This document shows, in pieces, positions 61,301 through 64,000 of a stretch of DNA of 64,000 nucleotides. Position numbers and translations under genes: made by a program. The notes below the pieces were generated by a model that was not told where the DNA came from, searched no databases, and saw only the letters and a program-made list of their open reading frames with translations. The stretch lies in the NCBI GenBank assembly GCA_936941155.1, contig CAKZJE010000073.1, positions 1-64,000 on the forward strand, read 5' to 3'. The stretch's first letter is position 1. Every line of letters begins with the position of its first letter. The DNA comes from an uncultured Methylomonas sp. Its GTDB lineage: Bacteria; Pseudomonadota; Gammaproteobacteria; Methylococcales; Methylomonadaceae.

Positions 61301-64000
61301 AGTTATGGGCAAGCGGTTGTGTTTAATGGCACAGAATTTACTGCCAACGGTTTACAAAATGGCGAAACTGTCAGCGTGAATTTAGCAAGTGTAGGAGCGG
61401 CTGCAACAGCGCATGTGGTAACGAATCCTTATGAAATCACGATTGACAATGCAACAGGCAGCAGTTTTCTTGCCAGCAATTATCAAATCAGTTATGCAAA
61501 AGGCGCATTAACCGTCACACCTGCAAGGCTTGATATTATTGCCAATAACATTGAGAAAAAATTTGGTGACGTGGTGGTTTTTAAAGGCACGGAATTCACC
61601 ACGCGCGGCTTGCAAAATGGCGAAACATTGGAAGAAGTTGATTTAGAAAGCTTAGGTGCAAAAGCAACTGCCACTGTTGTCGATAGTCCATACACCATTG
61701 CTGTTTCAAATGCCAGAGGCGGTAGTTTTGCAGAAACTGATTATCAGTTGGTTTATCATCACGGCGCATTGACTGTGCAAGATACCTCTATCTTAAATGT
61801 GATTAACAATAACGTGACAGGGCTAGTGAATACGCTAGTCAACGGCACGAATACCCCCAAAAAAGTGCCTGATGTTGGGTTGTTTTCCAATCAAGTACAA
61901 CCTCCATTGATTGATACGGTTGTATCGACTCATGCAATAGATGATGGAAGTAATAATGTTGGCGGTGGTTTTGGCGAAACTTCCAGCAACATCGCATCAG
62001 GTTCATCTACAACACAAAACATTACGATTATTCAAGATGAAAATAAAAAACCAATCTTGCCGATATTAACGATTAAAAATAGCGCGGGGCAAGTCAAAAG
62101 TTTACAAATGAGCGCGAATAAACAGTACTTATCTTTGTTGTTAAAGGATGGCTCGGTGCGGATTTGGGATTTACCGCGCGGCGTACAACGGCAAATTTTA
62201 ACAGCCGATAAAAATCAACTGCTTACCGAAATTAGTGCAGTGGATGACAGCGGCACATTATTATCCATTGCCGATAAAGCTAGCATTGGCATTTATGATG
62301 TGATTAGCTCAACAGCGGACAAAACCATTAAAAACGCCAATATCAATCAATTTGTCAGTTCAAACGATGGTCAGTTGTTATTAATCAACACAACTGCAAA
62401 TAGATTAACGTTGTGGAATGCCAAACAACATCAAAAAGCTTGGGAATTGCCGTATCAACGCGGCACAGTCACACGCCTAGCGTTGACAAACGACAAACGT
62501 TACGGCGCGGTGCTCAGCAATCAAGCCGGCTCTTATTTATTGCCCGCAAATTTGCGCTTAAAACCCATTACCGATGCGATTGATATTATTGATCTTGAAA
62601 CAGGAAAAACCATTAAATCGTTGCCGAATATGGGCGAGCAAGTTGTTTATATGCAGTTTAAAAACAATGACACCTTAGCTGTGGCTTTGGAAAATGGCGA
62701 AGTGCTGAATTGGTCTGTCTCAAATAACACCCACAAAACCGTTGCCACGTTTGCAGAACAAGTTGCAGACGTTGATGCGATTGGCGACACCTACACTTAT
62801 GTATTGAAAGACGGCACGGTGCGGGTTGGTGATGGACAAGGGCATGTGCAGATGAGTATTAGAAATAAAGATAATCCGCTGCAAAATGCCAAGTTGGTGG
62901 ATGATGGGAAAAAATTGCTCACTGTAATGGCGAGTGGCGATTTAGCCTTGTGGGATATTGGCACAGGCAGAAAAATGTTGCGTCTATTTTCCTTGCAACA
63001 AGGCTGGACAGTGATGGATGCGTTTGGTCGTTTTGATGGCTCAGAAGAAGCGTTAAGCAATTTCAGTTGGTTGGCAAATGAAGACGATATTCCACTGGAT
63101 AGTTTTTCTGAAAATTATTACGAACCTGGATTGTTAGCGAGCGTGTTGCAAAATCAAGATTATTTGAATAATCATGCGGCAGTGAAAAGCGGAATTACAT
63201 TGCCACCGAAAGTGGAATTGCAGTTAGCAGAGCAACAAGCAGGCACGGATGTCGCATTGCAAATGGATGTGTATGATCGCGGTGGCGGCATTAACAAAGT
63301 GAATATTTATCACAATGGCAAGCTGCTTAGCGATACAAATATGACGGAAATACCTGCAAATCCGCAGCAAAAAGACACTGAACATCGCACTTTTTCACTG
63401 AAAGTGACACCAAGAGCGGGCAAAAATACACTGAAAGTGGTCGCCAGCAACACTATGGGGCTTGAAAACAGCAGTTCTGAATTGAGTTTTGACGGCAAAA
63501 CCAAAGCTTATGATTCTTCTTTGCGAGTTTTGACAGTGGGAATTGACAGATACAGTGACCCGCAATTGAATTTAGATTACAGCGTTGCGGATGCAAGCTC
63601 TATTAGTCAGGCAATTCGAAAAAGTTCCAAAGTGTCTGTCAGTAAAAGTTTGTATAACGAAAATGCGACGAAACCTAAAATTTTGGCGGAGTTGAAAGAG
63701 TTAAGCCAAGGCGCACAACAAGATGTGTTAGTGATTTATTTTGCCGGACATGGGCTTGCTGTTGGTAAAGAATGGTATTTCTTGCCCTATGAAACCAAAA
63801 TGCAGCCTACAATGGAAAAAATTGCGCAAACAGGCATTACTGCAACAGAGTTAGGCACAATTTTCAGAAACTCCAAAATTCAACATATTTTGCTGATGGT
63901 TGATTCCTGTTATTCCGGTGCAGGGATGGATGTGTTTAGCAAATTGGAAAACGGGCAACGGTATTTCACGCGGCAATTAAGTCGCACACTTGGAATCACC
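52361..64000 (+). CDS. Giant TPS exoprotein with GLUG, MBG/YDG, WD40-like and caspase (C14) domains (3' end outside window)
   Basis: 3,880 codons open to the right edge; several points along the frame were translated and all agree. Residues 1-50 are an extended signal peptide (ESPR: MNHIYRSIWS, ATWIAVPEN, then a hydrophobic stretch to SWA). ~51-290 is a TPS domain with the VFLINANGVMFG motif. ~290-1000 is beta-helix-rich (LLDPNNIT at ~447). ~1000-2720 carries about thirty GLUG-type repeats (VGGLVG, N(A/S)YATGNV). ~2795-3140 has YDG/MBG-like modules (KVYDGTD, KSYGQAVVFNGTEF). ~3220-3540 is WD40-like (DGSVRIWDLPRG, DLALWDIGTG). ~3610-3710 is Ig-like. From ~3717 comes a caspase domain (VLTVGIDRY, IYFAGHGLA His3797, LMVDSCYSG Cys3850). 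It should be a surface fibre bearing a protease-like module. Confidence 0.92.
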   Translation, partial: MNHIYRSIWSEALATWIAVPENTQSKGKRSSVRNVVLATSLLCCSATSWALPTGEQVVAGQVAVSTPSAGQMQINQSSQQAIMQWQGFSIAPNEIVNIYQPNASATLLNRVIGQDASLIQGQLHANGQVFLINANGVMFGKTAQVDVGGLFASTHDINNADFLNANYHFMQGNSFASVDNQGFIRTADGGVVALIGSQVSNAGTIATPKGTTVLAAGKTVDLDFKGDGLVEVKVSEAALNALATNKGVIQADGGRVILTAKAAGQLVGMVLNSEGVVQARSLASRNGEIILDGGDSGVTQVAGTLDVSGNKAGEKGGAIVVTGDKVLLENTAKLNATGTSGGGSILVGGSWQGSNSAIHQATATIVKAGAVLDASALDKGNGGTVVAWSNVQDANSVTRAYGSFLAAGGVNGGDGGRIETSGHWLDVQGSLINAAATQGENGQWLLDPNNITIQELGTDTNIGGSPNWTSNSDSAILTIASIQSALNNGTSVIVSTGVTSTSSEAGDITVNAAISKIAGTDASLTLNAHNNININANIGSTFNKLALQFRAKNAIIMGAGVHLDSAGDAVILNADADSSGAGNIQLYNGAVINSNGGNIVLGGGSCDANGCTDVAYGYGLGVGEKEGIYLFSSQGNWNTRLNSKGGNIVLSGKGFNGVSENYGVYSQLVQMDTRDSAGHGSGSITIKGTGGGALATSNTVNSSMGIYIDSNNMYTHDGDISITGTGGQGAVGTDNYGVSIIGSGSVLTAFGGGNIGITGVGGTGTQANHGIRIWDVNDNFFTTSLGNISLEGTAGSSVLGNDSFAISLEKAVFNSGGDFAINGNGEMIKADGAEVNVANGTFNLGSGTWSQISPALRSFFAKDFQISGNTFIRALGGDGSVNSPYQLTDVYGLQGVANFQMLGNAYVLSNNMDASSTSGWHSGAGFVPLGDLEMMFEGNFDGLGHTITGLNINRATQDFVGLFGHIGNSGIVKNIGLLNGSVIGQKMVGALAGNNAGNISNAYATGSVSGVERVGGLVGQNDNTVTNAYATGNVTGAVIVTAGSASVGGLVGFNNSGVISNVYATGNVSGDVQSGGLVGANFGIGSTISNAYATGDVSGLTNIGGLVGRNFLGRINNTYAIGKVSGISNLGRFIGLFQSGTVTNSFWDMEASGQTTGIGSGSGLGMTGLTTAQMFSAASFTGFNFSTVAGALGNNWVIVDNDGSLNNAGGATGATRPMLASEYATFISNSHQLQLMAMDLTADYALINNLDLTSQFSAVNSLWANQGFVPIGNSTTNFTGTFDGLNHTITGLTINRTTTDNVGLFGLAGDNVEIKNIGLIGGSIAGQSQVGALLGASGWNTVISNSYATSNVSGVNFVGGLVGYNYYGATIENAHATGKVTGTSEVGGLVGWNIGGSVNNSYAEGDVTGQSNVGGLIGFNQSNVNNSYATGDVTAESNMGGLIGLNQGNVSNSHYDIDKVTINVVTNGIATPTHLISVGGVYDAQYQDWMNHNQTLNIADYASTLPLDNASGAYTISNLQGMKDLLGFADRANYKFRLVADINLITAAEFFIPYFAGEFEGENHTISNLAINQSFNSNIGLFGQVQAESGISHLAVVEANVTGKDHVGVLAGYNKGKIQTAHATGSVIGFSNVGGFVGKNEGGTIIDAYATVVVKGSDSVGGLLGYNGGSITNTYSTGTVSGDTNVGGLIGDNAGGTINNSHYDINNVKMTVTNAISPLITMGGLYTNQYKKWISNNKTLAIADYATTLKLDNASGAYVISNLQGMKDLLGFTDGNRYKFRLGADIDLSSMAGFYIPYFAAEFDGANHTISNLVVNQAFNSHIGMFGQTHSDSSNNLYASIHDLNLTNVTVAGLDYVGGVVGNFGSWNNAINKVTVAGNVTGRQHVGGLVGYSGYSDIVTGNISNSSAAVNVTGVDTVGGLVGYNSSNIDNAYATGNVTATGSAVGGLLGHHDKGKLSHAYATGNVSGGDSVGGLVGSNYSTLDNTYSTGSVSGNGDVGGLVGTNNEGKINTSYSMSNVLKGYRVGGLVGFNTANSNINNAYAIGNVGGSTYKIGGLVGLNYGSIKNAYATGNVNGTGATHIGGLIGFNSGTVENTFWDTQTTLQTNADGTDVNGASNTAGATGKTTAELLFKSTYENAGWDFATTWWMLDGNTRPFLQMEYSTQITNAHQLQMMAKDLSAQYTLANNLDLTAEFAANGMWSGKGFTPIGDNTVIDVSNNTLNSFKGGFDGLTHTITGLTINRPDTDNVGLFGLVGESVTLKNVGLVGGSIRGKNFVGQLAGYLSRNTMIDTVYATGNVTGVDIVGGLVGYNDYTNVLTGNIINSYATGNVTGVDNIGGLVGFNNGSLNAVSATGNVTSSQSSSGGLVGRNDNGGTVKNAYATGNVTGVSYVGGLVGHNGNAVENSHATGSVTGSDSVGGLVGFNTNTGSISNSHVTANANVTGNENVAGLVGLNDGIITASHAQANVTGAKYVGILVGSNHGTLDGSEGAGSVSGIVTSTLSTVKQPKAAAAATSTLEYVGAIAGINTGTISHVTTAADVIGATVVGGLVGGNRGTITDAHATGNVTGTGSNGFVGGLVGINFGTIENSSATGNVQGTNDVGGLVGLNRGTINHAYATGTVKGDRDVGGLIGFNIQTSIANVYATGNVSGTTYVGGLVGYNANAIINNAYATGNAEGVGAANIDVAGLVGVNYKSTLNNVYAAGLVTGSKSTGGLVGYNYQSVINNSFWNTQTTGQLQAIGFGNATTAIGKTTAEMMQLATFSTAGWNISDIGGDGSIWRIYEGHTTPLLRSFLTALTVTADNFSKNYNAVADSQLKNPSYSIDGADSSGHLLNLTDPYNGAKDAGTYSPTGLFSDQQGYDISFVNSVLTINPAPITATFGTITKVYDGTDIATLTTANYQLSGFLGNDGALLSQAVGHYNSKNVLEANLVSITLAASDFTPKATTVLSNYALPTSVTLTAAGHITPATLNIAANTINKSYGQAVVFNGTEFTANGLQNGETVSVNLASVGAAATAHVVTNPYEITIDNATGSSFLASNYQISYAKGALTVTPARLDIIANNIEKKFGDVVVFKGTEFTTRGLQNGETLEEVDLESLGAKATATVVDSPYTIAVSNARGGSFAETDYQLVYHHGALTVQDTSILNVINNNVTGLVNTLVNGTNTPKKVPDVGLFSNQVQPPLIDTVVSTHAIDDGSNNVGGGFGETSSNIASGSSTTQNITIIQDENKKPILPILTIKNSAGQVKSLQMSANKQYLSLLLKDGSVRIWDLPRGVQRQILTADKNQLLTEISAVDDSGTLLSIADKASIGIYDVISSTADKTIKNANINQFVSSNDGQLLLINTTANRLTLWNAKQHQKAWELPYQRGTVTRLALTNDKRYGAVLSNQAGSYLLPANLRLKPITDAIDIIDLETGKTIKSLPNMGEQVVYMQFKNNDTLAVALENGEVLNWSVSNNTHKTVATFAEQVADVDAIGDTYTYVLKDGTVRVGDGQGHVQMSIRNKDNPLQNAKLVDDGKKLLTVMASGDLALWDIGTGRKMLRLFSLQQGWTVMDAFGRFDGSEEALSNFSWLANEDDIPLDSFSENYYEPGLLASVLQNQDYLNNHAAVKSGITLPPKVELQLAEQQAGTDVALQMDVYDRGGGINKVNIYHNGKLLSDTNMTEIPANPQQKDTEHRTFSLKVTPRAGKNTLKVVASNTMGLENSSSELSFDGKTKAYDSSLRVLTVGIDRYSDPQLNLDYSVADASSISQAIRKSSKVSVSKSLYNENATKPKILAELKELSQGAQQDVLVIYFAGHGLAVGKEWYFLPYETKMQPTMEKIAQTGITATELGTIFRNSKIQHILLMVDSCYSGAGMDVFSKLENGQRYFTRQLSRTLGIT

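Noticed and set aside
53806-63504. Many minus-strand open frames of 60-95 codons inside the giant exoprotein gene
   Set aside because: They are shadows of the repeat-rich plus-strand frame: Pro/Ile/Ser-rich products with no family resemblance and no ribosome sites.
1-64000. tRNA or rRNA genes, prophage or integrative element genes
   Set aside because: None was recognised: no T-arm signatures in plausible folds, no integrase, transposase or phage structural genes.

Overview
The window is an AT-rich chromosomal segment (low-40s % GC by eye, not computed) from a gammaproteobacterium. Placement rests on gene content. A DmrA-type dihydromethanopterin reductase gene lies next to folP, which points to tetrahydromethanopterin-dependent C1 metabolism. 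A glycogen cluster (glgB, glgA, glgC, a GH57 enzyme, malQ) fits a type I methanotroph (Methylococcales). Palindromic dispersed repeats and two-partner secretion (TPS) genes are abundant, as in several large-genome, surface-attached gammaproteobacteria. The genus cannot be named from the sequence alone.

Layout. 1-11.4 kb: a TPS locus with two tandem exported TpsA-type proteins (the first cut by the window edge), a secreted Lcl/DUF1566-type protein whose last ~100 bases look like the variable region of a diversity-generating retroelement, a broken GxxExxY gene between repeats, a TpsB translocator and a TPR-CHAT protease-like protein. 11.9-15.6 kb: minus-strand operon of two periplasmic binding proteins and a sensor histidine kinase. 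16.1-25.8 kb: a Tat-exported M15-like peptidase, an unknown gene, and the divergent glycogen operons glgB-glgA (minus) and glgC-GH57-malQ (plus). 25.9-31 kb: GAF plus degenerate GGDEF protein, AI-2E/PerM permease, gcvR-bcp-phoH operon. 31-38 kb: secreted hypotheticals and a minus-strand group of an OlsF-like acyltransferase fusion, M14 carboxypeptidase and alpha/beta hydrolase, then a BNR-repeat fragment and a polytopic membrane protein. 38.2-41.8 kb: a small defence/toxin-antitoxin island (DUF2442, YafQ-type toxin and its antitoxin, an IF2_N-coiled-coil-Mrr endonuclease, a HEPN protein, a truncated VapC, VapB). 41.9-52 kb: aminotransferase, response regulator, second TpsB, then gloA, rluB-scpB, folP-creD and dmrA. 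52.4-64 kb: one reading frame of 3,880 codons, open at the right edge.

The open frame is the most striking item. It starts with an extended signal peptide and a TPS domain, continues through roughly thirty GLUG-type repeats and MBG/YDG-like domains, then a WD40-like propeller, and ends (so far) in a caspase-like C14 domain with His and Cys catalytic residues in place. Together with the TPR-CHAT protein next to the first TpsB, both TPS loci carry a clan CD cysteine-protease-like module. Palindromic repeats of at least three families sit beside these loci. No tRNA, rRNA, CRISPR array, transposase or integrase was recognised.
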